Assembly: GCF_019049675.1 (NCBI RefSeq)
Contig: NZ_JAFMOW010000059.1
Span: forward strand, 1-64,000
Reading direction: 5' to 3'
From: Rahnella bonaserana
Lineage (GTDB): Bacteria; Pseudomonadota; Gammaproteobacteria; Enterobacterales; Enterobacteriaceae
DNA length: 64,000 nt
Below are positions 23,505 to 34,310 of this stretch, one piece after another. The notes beneath the pieces are model-generated. The model did no database searches and had not been told where the DNA came from. It was given only the letters and a program-made list of their open reading frames with translations. The position numbers and the translations under genes were made by a program. The stretch's first letter is position 1; each line of letters begins with the position of its first letter.

Positions 23505-23708
23505 ATGAAATTCCCTACCGGCAGCATCGTTAAACACAGATCCGGAGATATCAAAGGTCGCATCATGAATACCTTCGAATCACAAACAGGCACCGTGTCC
23601 TATTTCGTTTCCTGGGAAGATGGCAGCAGCAGTCTGCATAAAGAAGACGAACTACACTGGGCCAATATTGACGTCGCAATCAGGATAAAAAACTTCTACG
23701 AAAAGTAG
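23505..23708 (+). CDS. Small hypothetical protein (67 aa)
   Basis: A GGGAGGA ribosome site precedes the ATG at 23505. The 67-residue product alternates short beta-type stretches (GSIVKHRSGDIKGRIM, TVSYFVSWEDGS) with charged turns and could be a small SH3-like or KOW-like barrel, judging only from pattern. No signal peptide or membrane segment. I do not recognise a family. It lies alone between cmoB and cutC. Confidence 0.7.
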   Translation: MKFPTGSIVKHRSGDIKGRIMNTFESQTGTVSYFVSWEDGSSSLHKEDELHWANIDVAIRIKNFYEK

Positions 23709-23843
23709 CGGTTTCTCCCTTCTGTCACAGCCCTTTGTAAAGCTTGCCGTTTTGACGTTATAACATTGGATTGATTGATAGGATTTCGTGTATAAATTCG
23801 GCCAACCAATTTACCAGTACGCGACTATTTCGCGGAGAAATTA

Positions 23844-23960
23844 ATGCGCAGAAGAATTCGTTTTCTCATGGACCGCGCCGTCATTGTTTTAGGTCTTTTT
23901 GTCATGTGTCTGGTCGTTAAAGCAGGAATGTTTGGCGTGGCGCTGCTGACCTGGGGATAA
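23844..23960 (+). CDS. 38-residue single-span membrane peptide
   Basis: This ORF is below usual length cut-offs. It starts MRRRIRFLMD, four positive residues in the first six, followed by one hydrophobic helix (about residues 12-36) and ends TWG. CGGAG lies 8 nt before the ATG, and a TATAAA box with weak upstream -35 candidates lies about 50 bp before the start. It looks like the many single-span stress peptides of enterics, but I cannot name it. Confidence 0.6.
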   Translation: MRRRIRFLMDRAVIVLGLFVMCLVVKAGMFGVALLTWG

Positions 23961-24016
23961 GAATCACTTCCGGTCAATGACATCAAATCCCCCTCAGTCA
24001 TACTTAAAATAAGCAT

Positions 24017-24044
24017 AAAAAAAGCCCCGCCAAAGTGACGGGGC
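24017..24044 (-). terminator. Terminator of cutC
   Basis: On the minus strand GCCCCG-N9-CGGGGC is followed by TTTTTTT, 60 nt after the cutC stop codon. Confidence 0.8.
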
Positions 24045-24104
24045 CTGGTACTTGCGCAGGGCGACGCAATAAGGGTCGTGTGACCCGGTTAAATCTTTGA
24101 GTGA

Positions 24105-24863
24105 TTACGCCGTACGGGATATTTCATCGTCGAACTGCAATGTGCTTTTCATTGCGGCAACAATATCGCCATCCACGCAATAACGACTGAATTCATCAAA
24201 GTCCGTGTCAGAACTCATCGTGACACCGGCTTTGCGGTAACGCATTGAAGAAGGTACCTGACGTCCTGCTGAACTGTGCAATTCGGTGAGTCCGATATCC
24301 ACAAACTTTTGCAGATTTGTTAGCCGCACGCCCGCACCTGCCATAATGATTGGACCACGCGTCAGCTGGTTGAGTTCCCGAAGCATCGGTAAACCCACTT
24401 CAGCGTTTTGTTGCTGACCTGAAGTCAGAATGCGCGCCACCCCTAACTGAGTCAACTGCTCTAACGCAATCTTCGGGTTCAGACACATATCGAACGCGCG
24501 ATGGAATGTCACAGCCATATCGCCGCACAGCGCCATGACCTCCCACATTCTTGGCATATCGATATGCCCTTCCGCATCCAGCATTCCGACCACCAGTCCC
24601 GGGAAACCGAGATCACGAATACAGGCGATGTCACTTTTCAGCACATCAAATTCGCTCTGGCTATAGCAAAAGTCCCCCCCCCTCGGGCGTACAATCGGAT
24701 GTACCGGGATTGTCACTTTTTCCCTCGCCAGTTTAAGGGTACCGTAACTCGGCGTAATCCCGCCGTCGGCCTGACTCGCACATAATTCGACGCGGTCGGC
24801 TCCGGCCTGTTCTGCTGTCAACGCACAGTCCACGCTGTAACAACACACTTCTAATTTAGTCAT
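24105..24863 (-). CDS. cutC: CutC-family protein
   Basis: The 252-residue TIM-barrel protein matches the CutC family from [25 protein letters not shown] to [10 protein letters not shown]. It was first linked to copper tolerance, but that role has been questioned and the biochemical activity is unknown. Position near cmoAB and argS follows E. coli. Confidence 0.94.
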   Translation of the reverse strand: MTKLEVCCYSVDCALTAEQAGADRVELCASQADGGITPSYGTLKLAREKVTIPVHPIVRPRGGDFCYSQSEFDVLKSDIACIRDLGFPGLVVGMLDAEGHIDMPRMWEVMALCGDMAVTFHRAFDMCLNPKIALEQLTQLGVARILTSGQQQNAEVGLPMLRELNQLTRGPIIMAGAGVRLTNLQKFVDIGLTELHSSAGRQVPSSMRYRKAGVTMSSDTDFDEFSRYCVDGDIVAAMKSTLQFDDEISRTA

Positions 24864-24976
24864 GTGATCTCTCCTGATTACGGCATTATGCTACAACACT
24901 TGTCTGTAACCGGCCATGTCGCGTAGGCTTTGAGATGAGCATCCCCGCCCAACCTGCTTGCTTAGGAAAGCTAACT

Positions 24977-26125
24977 ATGACACTCAATTTTGATTTATGG
25001 GTAGACCGCAGTCACAGTGATAGCGTTAAGTGGAACAAATACAAAAATCAGGATGTCATTCCGCTTTGGGTCGCCGATACCGACTTCACTACTCCGCCTC
25101 AGGTTATCAAAGAGTTGCAGCAGCGCGTGGCAGAAGGCGTCTTCGGATATGGCTTCACTCCGCCGGAACTGATTGATTTAGTGGTAAAACGTCTGGCAGA
25201 ACGCTACGACTGGGCGATTGAGCCTGAATGGATTGTCTGGTTACCGGGGCTGGTGTGCGGATTAAACGTCGCCGTGCGTGCTAACGTAACTCAGCATGAA
25301 ACCAGCCTGATGCCCATGCCGATTTACCCGCCGTTTATGCAGGCGGCGCAATCTGAAGGGCGTCAGTTTAAATCTGTTAATGTGTCAGAGCAGAATCAGC
25401 GCTGGGTCGCTGATTTCGCCGCTGCCGAAAATCAGATGGATGGCAGCGAAAAGTTACTGATGTTATGCAACCCTTATAATCCGGGCGGAACGGTCTATCG
25501 CCGTGAAGAGTTACTGGAACAACAAGAATTTGCCCGACGCCACAACTTAGTGGTGTGCTCCGATGAAATTCACTGCGACCTGATCCTCGAACCGCGGCAG
25601 AAACATATTCCGTTTGCCTCGCTCAATGCCGATGCTGAACAACGCTCGATTACCCTGCTTGCGCCGTCGAAAACCTTCAATCTGGCCGGTCTGGGTGCCT
25701 CAATGGCGATTATCCCTAATCCGCAGTTGCGAAGAAAGTTCCTCAACACCAGCAAAGGCATTGTGCCGCATGTCAATATTCTGGCTTATGTCGCCGCAAC
25801 TGCCGCTTACCGCGATGGCGAAGAATGGCTCAGTGCGCAACTCGACTATTTGCGTGGTAACCGCGAATTAGTGACACGCCGCATCAACGCTATGCCGGGC
25901 CTGCGCATGCTGGCACCGGAGGGCACTTATCTCGGCTGGATTGATGCCAGCGCCCTGCCGGTTCAGGATCCGTATCGTTTCTTTGTTGAAGCCGGCGTCG
26001 GTTTTTCCGGCGGGACAGAGTTTGGTGCCCCCGGTTTTGTGCGCATCAATTTCGGCTGTCAGCGTGCATTGTTGGAAAAGGCATTGGATCGTATGGAAGC
26101 CGCCTTACAGGCGCTCGAACGTTAA
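24977..26125 (+). CDS. MalY/PatB-family PLP-dependent C-S lyase/aminotransferase
   Basis: The 382-residue fold-type I PLP enzyme belongs to the MalY/PatB group (cystathionine beta-lyase activity). It starts FDLWVDRSHSDSVKWNKY; PLP residues are Asp196 (CSDEIHCDL) and the Schiff-base Lys232 (APSKTFNLAG), with Arg at about 356 binding the carboxylate (GFVRINFGC). The ATG at 24977 follows TTAGGAAAG; an upstream ATG at 24935 adds a non-conserved tail. It is divergent from cutC and convergent with yecM, overlapping it by 4 nt. Confidence 0.9.
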   Translation: MTLNFDLWVDRSHSDSVKWNKYKNQDVIPLWVADTDFTTPPQVIKELQQRVAEGVFGYGFTPPELIDLVVKRLAERYDWAIEPEWIVWLPGLVCGLNVAVRANVTQHETSLMPMPIYPPFMQAAQSEGRQFKSVNVSEQNQRWVADFAAAENQMDGSEKLLMLCNPYNPGGTVYRREELLEQQEFARRHNLVVCSDEIHCDLILEPRQKHIPFASLNADAEQRSITLLAPSKTFNLAGLGASMAIIPNPQLRRKFLNTSKGIVPHVNILAYVAATAAYRDGEEWLSAQLDYLRGNRELVTRRINAMPGLRMLAPEGTYLGWIDASALPVQDPYRFFVEAGVGFSGGTEFGAPGFVRINFGCQRALLEKALDRMEAALQALER

Positions 26126-26691
26126 CCTCCCACCTTCTCGCTGGCGACAATCTCGCGCAAACTGTGCGGATGGAATTTGATGGTCACTGATCCGTCGGTG
26201 ATCGCAAGTGTCGGGTTAGGCAGCCGCTCATTTTCACCTTTTGGTGCACTTTGTTTCAGTTTAATTCCGGGCGTCATCAGCGCTTCATCGGCAATCAGTG
26301 CCAGCGCCCGCGTATACAATTCGTCTTCGATACCTTCCAGGACAATCTCAATGTGCTCCCAACCTTCGTGCGGATAACGTTTATCGCCGGGATAAGGTAA
26401 CTCTACCAGATCGATGCTCAGCGGCCCGACAACCAGCGGCTCATTGAGGGTATACAGACAAATCGGCCTGCCGTTGATCATTGTTTCATTAAGCAGTTGC
26501 CCGCATTTTTCCAGCCCGGCGCGCCACCGATCCGCGGTCGTATTCTGATGACAGCGCACTGAAATATGATCCGCATGAAACTCGCCGAGATTGATCTGCA
26601 ATTTTGCGGCAAACGCCGTCAATACGCTGACAAATCGTGGCATATCTTCGACTAAATCCTGTAACTCAGGCACTTGGTTCATGGCGGGCAT
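26122..26691 (-). CDS. yecM: VOC-fold protein YecM
   Basis: The 189-residue protein is recognised as YecM, a glyoxalase/VOC-fold protein of unknown function, by FHADHISVRCHQNTTADRWR, NGRPICLYTLNEP and RYPHEGWEHIEIVL. Possible metal-facing residues are the His in ADHIS and the Glu in WEHIEIV. Either ATG at 26691 or 26682 may be the start. It lies upstream of argS in opposite orientation, as in E. coli. Confidence 0.92.
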   Translation of the reverse strand: MPAMNQVPELQDLVEDMPRFVSVLTAFAAKLQINLGEFHADHISVRCHQNTTADRWRAGLEKCGQLLNETMINGRPICLYTLNEPLVVGPLSIDLVELPYPGDKRYPHEGWEHIEIVLEGIEDELYTRALALIADEALMTPGIKLKQSAPKGENERLPNPTLAITDGSVTIKFHPHSLREIVASEKVGG

Positions 26692-26697
26692 CCTATA

Positions 26698-26889
26698 TCA
26701 TTTCAGTTTGCTTATCTTCAGGGTCGGGTAATTTACACAGCCTTTCATCCCGTTGCCAGAGACGCGCCGCAGAATCACGTTTTCATTGCCGTCCGGCGTG
26801 CGGTGATACTGACGTCGCGGGGCTAATATGATATAAACACGCATCATTTTAGGTTCGTCCGCATTGGGATGAACAGCAAACAACCCCAT
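26698..26889 (-). CDS. Possible small gene upstream of yecM (63 aa)
   Basis: An ORF of 63 codons ends 6 nt before the yecM start and covers the argS promoter region. The product is basic with no membrane segment ([28 protein letters not shown]). AGGA is too close to the ATG to be a good ribosome site. It may be a real cotranscribed small gene, the remnant of a longer one, or chance. I recognise no family. Confidence 0.35.
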   Translation of the reverse strand: MGLFAVHPNADEPKMMRVYIILAPRRQYHRTPDGNENVILRRVSGNGMKGCVNYPTLKISKLK

Positions 26890-26909
26890 TCCTAAATAAA
26901 GGTACTTCG

Positions 26910-28643
26910 GTGAATATTCAGTCACTTCTTTCAAAAAAAGTCAGCCAGGCGCTGATCGCAGCAGGCGCATCCGCCGACAGCGAAGCGCAAGTCCGTCAGT
27001 CCGCCAAAGCGCAGTTCGGCGACTATCAGGCAAATGGCGTTATGTCCGTGGCAAAAAAACTCGGTATGCCGCCACGACAACTGGCAGAGAAAGTGGTTGA
27101 GCTGTTAGATCTGAACGGTATCGCGAATAAAGTCGAAATCGCCGGTCCGGGATTCATCAACATTTTCCTCGATCCCGCGTTCGTTGGCGCACATGTAGAC
27201 AGCGCACTGAACGACGAAAAACTGGGTATCACACCGGTTGAACCACAAACCATCGTCATCGATTATTCCGCGCCTAACGTGGCGAAGGAAATGCACGTCG
27301 GCCATATCCGTTCCACCATCATCGGCGACGCGGCCGTGCGTACCAATGAATTCCTTGGTCACAAAGTCATCCGCGCTAACCACGTTGGCGACTGGGGTAC
27401 ACAGTTCGGGATGCTGATTGCCTATCTGGAAAAAGTCCAAAACGAAAATGCCGGTGACATGAATCTGGCTGATCTGGAAGAATTTTACCGTGCGGCGAAG
27501 AAAAACTACGACGAAGACGAAGCCTTTGCTGAGCGTGCACGGGGTTACGTGGTGAAACTGCAAGGCGGCGACGAATACTGCCTGCAAATGTGGCGCAAAC
27601 TGGTTGATGTCACCATGAAGCAAAACCAGCTGACCTACAACCGCCTGAACGTGACCCTGACCGAAGATGATGTGATGGGTGAAAGCCTGTACAACAGCAT
27701 GCTGCCTGGCATTGTTTCCGACCTGCAGGCTAAAGGTCTGGCAGTGGACAGCGAAGGCGCTGTCGTCGTTTATCTGGATGAATACAAAAATAAAGACGGT
27801 GACCCGATGGGGGTTATCATCCGTAAAAAAGATGGCGGCTACCTGTACACCACCACCGATATCGCCTGTGCGAAATACCGCTACGAAACGCTCGGTGCCG
27901 ACCGCGTTCTGTATTACATCGATTCCCGCCAGCACCAGCACCTGATGCAGGCATGGACCATCGCGCGCAAAGCCGGTTATGTGCCAGATTCCGTCGCACT
28001 TGAGCACCACATGTTTGGCATGATGCTGGGCAAAGATGGCAAGCCGTTTAAAACACGTTCAGGTGGCACCGTAAAACTGTCTGATCTGCTGGATGAAGCC
28101 ATTGATCGAGCGCGTAAGCTGATCACTGAAAAAAATCCGGAAATGAAAGATGCCGCTGAACTGGAAAAACTGGTGAATGCCGTCGGTATCGGCGCAATCA
28201 AATACGCTGATCTGTCGAAAAGCCGTACCACCGATTACATCTTCGACTGGGACAACATGCTGGCGTTCGAAGGTAACACCGCGCCGTACATGCAATACGC
28301 TTATACCCGCGTAGCGTCCATCTTCAAACGCGCCGAAATTGATGTTAACAGCCTGACCCAACCGGTTGTGCTGCGCGAAGAACGCGAAGCCGCGCTGGCA
28401 ACCCGTTTGCTGCAGTTCGAAGAAGTGCTGACTGTTGTCGCACGTGAAGGTACACCACACACCATGTGCGCATATCTGTACGACGTAGCAGGCCTGTTCT
28501 CCAGCTTCTACGAGCATTGTCCTATCCTGAATGCGGAAGATGAAACCAGCCGCAACAGCCGCCTGAAACTGGCTCTGCTGACACAACGCACGCTGAAAAC
28601 CGGTCTGGATACGCTGGGTATCGAAACCGTCGAACGTATGTAA
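26910..28643 (+). CDS. argS: Arginine--tRNA ligase
   Basis: The 577-residue class I synthetase charges tRNA-Arg. It has the N-terminal tRNA D-loop domain, the HIGH motif as [20 protein letters not shown] (about 122-141), and lacks a canonical KMSKS, replaced by the [12 protein letters not shown] loop as is usual for ArgRS. The start is GTG at 26910 with AAAGG 8 nt upstream; it matches the family N-terminus [11 protein letters not shown]. Confidence 0.98.
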   Translation: MNIQSLLSKKVSQALIAAGASADSEAQVRQSAKAQFGDYQANGVMSVAKKLGMPPRQLAEKVVELLDLNGIANKVEIAGPGFINIFLDPAFVGAHVDSALNDEKLGITPVEPQTIVIDYSAPNVAKEMHVGHIRSTIIGDAAVRTNEFLGHKVIRANHVGDWGTQFGMLIAYLEKVQNENAGDMNLADLEEFYRAAKKNYDEDEAFAERARGYVVKLQGGDEYCLQMWRKLVDVTMKQNQLTYNRLNVTLTEDDVMGESLYNSMLPGIVSDLQAKGLAVDSEGAVVVYLDEYKNKDGDPMGVIIRKKDGGYLYTTTDIACAKYRYETLGADRVLYYIDSRQHQHLMQAWTIARKAGYVPDSVALEHHMFGMMLGKDGKPFKTRSGGTVKLSDLLDEAIDRARKLITEKNPEMKDAAELEKLVNAVGIGAIKYADLSKSRTTDYIFDWDNMLAFEGNTAPYMQYAYTRVASIFKRAEIDVNSLTQPVVLREEREAALATRLLQFEEVLTVVAREGTPHTMCAYLYDVAGLFSSFYEHCPILNAEDETSRNSRLKLALLTQRTLKTGLDTLGIETVERM

Positions 28644-28662
28644 TTCGCAGTAATTCGATATT

Positions 28663-28688
28663 AAAAAGGGCGCTCAGGCGCCCTTTTG
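28663..28688. terminator. Bidirectional terminator argS/murJ
   Basis: AAAAAGGGCGC-TCAG-GCGCCCTTTT lies between convergent genes with A and T tracts on both sides. Confidence 0.85.
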
Positions 28689-28709
28689 TGTTTCTGACCT
28701 ATATGCCAG

Positions 28710-30245
28710 TCAGTCTAACCGGCGGGCAAATTCCTTCACCCGGAAGCCCAGCAGACCGAGCACCGCAAAGTACGCCACCACACCTGCAGCCACTACCGCC
28801 GCCAGACGAGCCAGACGATACGCCATCCCGCCCACGTCCCACGCTGGCATCAGGTACAACATCCCGACCAGGGCTGCAGACATCGCAATCACCGCAACAA
28901 ACAATTTGATCAGGAACATTCTCCAGCCCGGTTGCGGCTGGAAGATATCCTGCTTGCGAAGCTGCCAGTACAGCAGCGAAGCATTCAGACAGGCGGCCAG
29001 ACCAATCGACAGGGAGAGCCCCGCGTGTTTCAGTGGGCCGATAAAGGCCAGGTTCATCACCTGCGTCATCAGCAGTGTAATGATGGCGATTTTCACCGGT
29101 GTTTTGATGTCCTGACGGGAATAGAAGCCCGGCGCCAGCACTTTCACTACAATCAGACCCATCAGGCCGACGGAATACGCCACCAGAGCACGTTGTGTCA
29201 TCGAGGCATCAAAGGCACTGAATTTACCATACTGGAACAGGGCGACCGTCAGCGGTTTAGCCAGAATACCCAGCGCGACGGAACTTGGCAGCGCCAGCAG
29301 GAAGCACAGACGCAGCCCCCAGTCCATCAGACGGTTATATTCACCGTGATTACCGCTGGAGAAGCTGCGTGCCAGTGACGGAAGCAGGATGGTTCCCAGC
29401 GCCACGCCCAGCACGCCGGAAGGAAACTCCATCAGGCGGTCAGCGTAATACATCCAGGATACTGAACCGGACACCAGAAACGAGGCGAAAATCGTGTTAA
29501 TGATCAGGGAAATCTGGCTGACAGACACACCGAGGATTGCCGGTCCCATCTGACGCATCACGCGCCATACACCGGCATCTTTCAGATTCAGGCGCGGCAG
29601 CACCAGCATGCCGATTTTCTTCAGATGCGGTAGCTGATAACCGAGTTGCAGCAAACCACCGGCCACCACCGCCCAGGCGAGAGCCAGCACCGGCGGATGG
29701 AAGTACGGGGCAGCAAACAATGCAAAACCGATCATGCTGACGTTCAGGAAGGTTGGCGCAAAAGCCGGTATCGAGAAACGGTTCCAGGTGTTGAGTATCG
29801 CACCGACCAGCGATGCCAGCGAAATCAGCAGGATATACGGGAAGGTGATCCGCAGCAGCGAGCTGGTGAGCGCGAATTTATCCGGTGAATCGACAAAGCC
29901 CGGCGCAGTAATATAAATCACCCACGGCGCGGCAATCATGCCCAACACGGTGACAATCGCCAGCACCAGCGTCAGCAAACCGGAAACGTAAGCGATAAAA
30001 GTGCGCGTGGCCTCTTCACCCTGCTGCGTCTTGTACTCTGCCAGGATCGGCACAAAAGCCTGCGAAAATGCGCCTTCGGCAAAAATACGGCGCAGTAAAT
30101 TGGGAAGTTTAAACGCCACAAAAAAGGCGTCAGTCACCATTCCGGCGCCAAATACACGTGCCACTATGGCATCGCGGGCAAAACCTAATACACGTGAAAA
30201 CATCGTCATGGAACTGACGGCTGCCAAAGATTTAAGTAGATTCAT
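28710..30245 (-). CDS. murJ: Lipid II flippase MurJ
   Basis: The 511-residue MOP-superfamily protein moves lipid II across the inner membrane for peptidoglycan synthesis. It has about 14 hydrophobic helices and the conserved N-terminus [20 protein letters not shown] with essential arginines, plus [20 protein letters not shown]. It lies downstream of mviM, as in E. coli. Confidence 0.97.
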   Translation of the reverse strand: MNLLKSLAAVSSMTMFSRVLGFARDAIVARVFGAGMVTDAFFVAFKLPNLLRRIFAEGAFSQAFVPILAEYKTQQGEEATRTFIAYVSGLLTLVLAIVTVLGMIAAPWVIYITAPGFVDSPDKFALTSSLLRITFPYILLISLASLVGAILNTWNRFSIPAFAPTFLNVSMIGFALFAAPYFHPPVLALAWAVVAGGLLQLGYQLPHLKKIGMLVLPRLNLKDAGVWRVMRQMGPAILGVSVSQISLIINTIFASFLVSGSVSWMYYADRLMEFPSGVLGVALGTILLPSLARSFSSGNHGEYNRLMDWGLRLCFLLALPSSVALGILAKPLTVALFQYGKFSAFDASMTQRALVAYSVGLMGLIVVKVLAPGFYSRQDIKTPVKIAIITLLMTQVMNLAFIGPLKHAGLSLSIGLAACLNASLLYWQLRKQDIFQPQPGWRMFLIKLFVAVIAMSAALVGMLYLMPAWDVGGMAYRLARLAAVVAAGVVAYFAVLGLLGFRVKEFARRLD

Positions 30246-30295
30246 GTCACTTTTCTTGTTTACCGGTTAGCTGATAAATGAGTCAGTTAAACAAC

Positions 30296-30317
30296 CACGC
30301 CTGCATCAGCAGGCGTG
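30296..30317. repeat. Hairpin between mviM and murJ
   Basis: CACGCCTGC-ATCA-GCAGGCGTG is a 9-bp perfect stem in the 206-bp spacer. On the minus strand GGTTGTTT follows, so partial termination after mviM is possible. Confidence 0.45.
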
Positions 30318-30451
30318 AAAGATGAACCGGCATGGCTCAAAGATGCGCTTAGTCTACGCATCCGCCATGCAATAGCCACCGGCAGTTGTTATATGTTGTT
30401 ATAGAGTGTTAACCGCGCCATTCCGCACGGCTTTTCCGTTAAGAACTCAGG

Positions 30452-31363
30452 TTAAGAATTCAGAATGTTCTCGATCATTGACTGCGCATAAATCGCCTGC
30501 TCACCACTGGTTTCCGGCGCGGTTTGATTGCTCACACAGTCGACAAAGTGTTCAATAGCACCGACAAATCCGCGTTGCGCCAGCGTACTTTGCCAGCCCG
30601 GCACCGGCAGTTGCGTCAGGATATCCTGCTGCTCCTCGCGCCAGATTTGCATATTGTCCAGCTGATATACCGCGCCTTCGGTCACTGCCTGAACGCTTTC
30701 ACGCGAAGTACCCGCACGGCGATGCATGGAAGTTGTCACCAGCGTTTCACCGCACAGGAAATGGTGTTCGCCATAGAGCATCTGGTCTGCTTCATTAATC
30801 TGAAGCAGACCGCTTTCCAGAGTGGCATTACCACCCGCCAGCCACAGCGCGGTATCGACCACGTGCAGATAATCGTCCAGCAAGGTGAAACGCAGATCGT
30901 TCGGCCCGACGCTGTTGGTCCGGTGTTTATCCATGCGTAATGTCGCCACATCCTGCATGTTGTCTTTAAGCTGACGATATAACGGAGCGAAACGGCGGTT
31001 AAATCCGACCATTAACGCTTTGCCTGCCTTGTTCGCCTGTTCGACCAGCTGTTCGGCCTGATCAAGTTCTGCCGCCAGCGGTTTATCGACATACACATGC
31101 ACACCCTGCGCCAGCAGTTGCCCGACCACCTCGAAATGGCTGGCGGTACTGCTGTGAACGAAAACTGCATCACACTGACTGGCCAGCTCATCTATACGGG
31201 AAAAACAGGCCATACGGTAACTGTCACAAACGGCCTGCGCTTTTTGCTGATTCGGGGAGAATCCACCTGCCAGCGTCCAGTTTTCAGCGTGGCTCAGCAC
31301 CGGCAGATAGGCTTTCTGCGCAATCCCGCCCAGCCCGATAACACCAATACGTAATTTACTCAC
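30452..31363 (-). CDS. mviM: Gfo/Idh/MocA-family oxidoreductase MviM
   Basis: The 303-residue protein has an N-terminal Rossmann fold (IGVIGLGGIAQKAYLPVL at 6-23) and the DKPLA motif (YVDKPLAAELDQAEQL) of the Gfo/Idh/MocA family, where the Lys helps catalysis. E. coli MviM has the same neighbours. Substrate is unknown. Confidence 0.92.
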   Translation of the reverse strand: MSKLRIGVIGLGGIAQKAYLPVLSHAENWTLAGGFSPNQQKAQAVCDSYRMACFSRIDELASQCDAVFVHSSTASHFEVVGQLLAQGVHVYVDKPLAAELDQAEQLVEQANKAGKALMVGFNRRFAPLYRQLKDNMQDVATLRMDKHRTNSVGPNDLRFTLLDDYLHVVDTALWLAGGNATLESGLLQINEADQMLYGEHHFLCGETLVTTSMHRRAGTSRESVQAVTEGAVYQLDNMQIWREEQQDILTQLPVPGWQSTLAQRGFVGAIEHFVDCVSNQTAPETSGEQAIYAQSMIENILNS

Positions 31364-31375
31364 AACCCGCTCCTG

Positions 31376-32029
31376 TTAATCAGCCAGATGTTGCAATAAA
31401 TTTTCCAGACGCTGTTTCAGCTCAGCGACTTCTGCTTCCAGCGTTTCTACTCTCGCAGCCAGATCTGCACTTTCCGGCGCTGAACTGGATAAGGGTTCTT
31501 CAGCCCCACCGGCCACATTGCTGACTTCACCGCTAAAAAGATGCATAAACCGGCTCTCACGTTTACCCGGCTCGCGGGCGAGACGCACGCAGAACGGGCC
31601 GTCTTCACGGGTCGTCAGTTCAGTCAGGGTTTGTTCAACTTCAGCGACATCGGAGAAATCATGCAAACGGTTTGTGCGGGTTCGCAATTCACCGGGCGTT
31701 TGTGCGCCGCGCAGCAACAGCGTAGTGACCACCGCCACTTCCGGCGGGGAAAATTTGAGATTACCGAATTCGGAATTACAGAAACGATGCTCGTACTTCA
31801 TGGTGCGCGAGCCGCTCAGGGTGCGGATGATGTGCTTGCGCAGCAGTAAATCCAGCGTCTGCTGCACCTCGCTCTCGCTCAGTTCCATCACCGGTTCACG
31901 GTTGGTTTTCTGATTACAGGCCGTGGTCAGGCCGTTGAGAGTCATCGGATATTGTTCTGGCGTGGTGAGTTGTTTTTCAAGCAAACAGCCCACGACACGG
32001 GCCTCCCGGGCGCTGAGTTCGTGTTTCAT
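31376..32029 (-). CDS. yceH: UPF0502 family protein YceH
   Basis: The 217-residue protein has two winged-helix-like domains ([30 protein letters not shown] and [19 protein letters not shown]) and a C-terminal coiled coil (about 185-215, [23 protein letters not shown]). Function is not established. It sits between rimJ and mviM with short gaps, so all are probably one operon. Confidence 0.94.
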   Translation of the reverse strand: MKHELSAREARVVGCLLEKQLTTPEQYPMTLNGLTTACNQKTNREPVMELSESEVQQTLDLLLRKHIIRTLSGSRTMKYEHRFCNSEFGNLKFSPPEVAVVTTLLLRGAQTPGELRTRTNRLHDFSDVAEVEQTLTELTTREDGPFCVRLAREPGKRESRFMHLFSGEVSNVAGGAEEPLSSSAPESADLAARVETLEAEVAELKQRLENLLQHLAD

Positions 32030-32039
32030 ACTGCTCTCC

Positions 32040-32627
32040 TTATCGGGACGGGGGTGTCCATTCTTGCCAGGTGAGTGCTGTCAGCACGTGATCCTGCCAT
32101 TTGCCGTCGATCAGCAAATAGTCTTTCGCGTAGCCTTCACGTTCAAAACCGAGACGCTCCAGCAACTGACCACTGCGTTTATTGTGCGGCATGTAATTCG
32201 CCATAATGCGGTGCATCTTTTGCTGGCGTTGCATATAGCGGATAAGCGTCTGCAACGCTTCGTGCATCAGGCCTTTGCCCTGCCATTCCTGGCCAAGTGA
32301 ATACCCGAGGAAACAGGCATGAAAAGAGCCACGCAGCACGTTGCTGAAATTCGCCACGCCCATCACCCGGTTTTCATCGGGGTCGAGCAAAATAAAGTAA
32401 TACGCGCTGCCCTGCTTTTGCATCTCGGTAATCAACCCGAGGCGAGCCTGCCATCCGGAGGGATAACAATGGCTTTCATCCCTGACCGGCTCCCAGGGTT
32501 TCAGAAACGCACGATTCTCGGCGTAGTATTCAGCCAGCCGGTGCGCATCACGGTCATGAACCAGGCGCAGAACCATCCGGTCAGTGGTAAGCCGCACCTT
32601 TGGTACGGCAGATTTGTAGCCAAACAT
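32040..32627 (-). CDS. rimJ: Ribosomal protein S5 alanine N-acetyltransferase RimJ
   Basis: The 195-residue GNAT enzyme acetylates the N-terminal alanine of ribosomal protein S5. Its sequence follows E. coli RimJ closely ([39 protein letters not shown]), with the acetyl-CoA loop [14 protein letters not shown]. The ATG at 32627 is the family start; an ATG five codons upstream is less likely. First gene of rimJ-yceH-mviM-murJ. Confidence 0.95.
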   Translation of the reverse strand: MFGYKSAVPKVRLTTDRMVLRLVHDRDAHRLAEYYAENRAFLKPWEPVRDESHCYPSGWQARLGLITEMQKQGSAYYFILLDPDENRVMGVANFSNVLRGSFHACFLGYSLGQEWQGKGLMHEALQTLIRYMQRQQKMHRIMANYMPHNKRSGQLLERLGFEREGYAKDYLLIDGKWQDHVLTALTWQEWTPPSR

Positions 32628-32839
32628 CCCTTCCCTCCACATCCCGCATGGGTCGATAAATAGAATTTATAGGAAACGACAGATCATCGCTAATTCTGCC
32701 AGTCAGAACGCGGCTTGACGATAAAAAAATATTATCAATAGCGCCCTATCTAAATGCCTGTTTCCGGTTCAGACTGGAAGCGTCTTTTCTCCTTTCTGTA
32801 TCTGCCGGACAGGATACAAATAATCGCTCATGGTGAAGC

Positions 32840-34045
32840 ATGTCTCTGGTATCGCAAGCTCGGAGCTTGGGTAAGTATTTTCTGTTATTAGACAACGCGC
32901 TGGTAATTTTAGGCTTTTTCGTGGTTTTTCCGTTGATCTCGATCCGATTTGTCGATCAGCTTGGCTGGGCAGCGATGGCCGTCGGTCTGGCGCTTGGCGT
33001 TCGCCAGCTCACGCAACAGGGATTAGGCATTTTCGGCGGAGCAATTGCTGACCGGTTCGGCGCAAAACCGATGATTATCACTGGCATGTTATTACGTGCG
33101 GCGGGCTTCGCCACCATGGCAATGGCCGATCAGCCGTGGATTTTAGTCTGCTCGTGTATCCTCTCCGGCCTTGGCGGTACCTTGTTTGATCCGCCACGTA
33201 CCGCGCTGGTGATCAAACTGACCCGTCCGCACGAGCGCAGCCGTTTCTTCTCCCTGATGATGATGCAGGACAGCGCCGGTGCCGTTATTGGCGCGCTGAT
33301 CGGCAGCTGGCTGTTGCAGTACGATTTTCACTACGTCTGCTGGGCCGGAGCCGCCATTTTCTGTCTGGCCGCAGCCTGTAACGCCTGGCTGTTACCCGCT
33401 TACCGAATTTCCACCCTGCGTACGCCGATGCGCGAAGGCATGATGCGCGTAATTCGCGACCGCCGCTTTCTGGCTTATGTCCTCACGCTCACCGGCTACT
33501 ACATGCTGACCGTTCAGGTGATGCTGATGCTGCCTATCGCGGTCAATGACGTTGCCGGCAGTCCGTCGGCGGTGAAATGGATGTACGCCATTGAAGCTGT
33601 ACTGTCACTGGCATTTTTATATCCGATCGCCCGCTGGAGCGAAAAACGCTTTCGCCTCGAACAGCGTCTGATGTTTGGATTGCTTATCATGACGCTCAGC
33701 CTGTTGCCTGTCGGGCTGGTGACTTCAATTAACCCGTTATTGCTGCTGATCGGCTTCTTCTACATCGGCTCAATTATTGCCGAACCGGCGCGTGAAACGC
33801 TCAGTGCGTCACTGGCGGACTCCCGCGCACGCGGCAGCTATATGGGCTTCAGCCGTCTCGGACTGGCATTGGGTGGCGTGATTGGTTACACCGGCGGCGG
33901 CTGGATGTACGACACCGGCCGTGCGCTGCAACTGCCTCAGTTACCCTGGTTTCTGCTTGCCGTCGTCGGCTTTATCACCCTCACCGGCTTGTACTGGCAA
34001 TTCAATCTGCGCCGCATCGAACCCGCCATGCTCAGCGGCGGCTGA
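32840..34045 (+). CDS. mdtH: MFS drug efflux transporter MdtH
   Basis: The 401-residue protein has 12 hydrophobic segments and the MFS motif A loop ([14 protein letters not shown], about 66-79), plus the drug:H+ antiporter motif with the run [13 protein letters not shown]. It is recognised as MdtH (YceL) by full-length similarity and by its divergent position next to rimJ. It ends 20 bp before an ERIC element. Confidence 0.95.
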   Translation: MSLVSQARSLGKYFLLLDNALVILGFFVVFPLISIRFVDQLGWAAMAVGLALGVRQLTQQGLGIFGGAIADRFGAKPMIITGMLLRAAGFATMAMADQPWILVCSCILSGLGGTLFDPPRTALVIKLTRPHERSRFFSLMMMQDSAGAVIGALIGSWLLQYDFHYVCWAGAAIFCLAAACNAWLLPAYRISTLRTPMREGMMRVIRDRRFLAYVLTLTGYYMLTVQVMLMLPIAVNDVAGSPSAVKWMYAIEAVLSLAFLYPIARWSEKRFRLEQRLMFGLLIMTLSLLPVGLVTSINPLLLLIGFFYIGSIIAEPARETLSASLADSRARGSYMGFSRLGLALGGVIGYTGGGWMYDTGRALQLPQLPWFLLAVVGFITLTGLYWQFNLRRIEPAMLSGG

Positions 34046-34064
34046 TCTCTTACTCATTTTTTTA

Positions 34065-34187
34065 ATACCCACAATGATTGGCGTTGTAACAAGGCGGCAA
34101 GCGAGTGAACCCCGATGAGCTGACAAAGGTCAGTGATTCGGGTAAACGAGCGTAGCCAACACAGTGACAGTGACAAGCATGACGGGC
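34065..34187. repeat. ERIC (intergenic repeat unit) copy 1
   Basis: About 123 bp from ATACCC to GGGCA with the ERIC core: AAGGCGGCAAGCGAGTGA, ACCCCGATGAGC, a central palindrome TGAC..GTCA and GTGATTCGGGT, then GAGCG..AGCCAAC. It is the most diverged of the three copies, mainly around the centre and right end. Confidence 0.8.
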
Positions 34188-34310
34188 AGGTTTGATCTCA
34201 CACGTATCTATACCCATACTGAATCATAGCGTTAGATAAAATCCGAACCTACATCCGGCAGTTTTCATGCACCCTACAGGTCACCGCCGGCGATAAAAGG
34301 AGCCACGACT

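Noticed and set aside
26910-28643. Shadow ORFs on the opposite strand of argS (for example 27105-28010)
   Set aside because: They are His/Phe/Val-rich antisense frames typical of GC-biased coding DNA, with no ribosome sites or domains.
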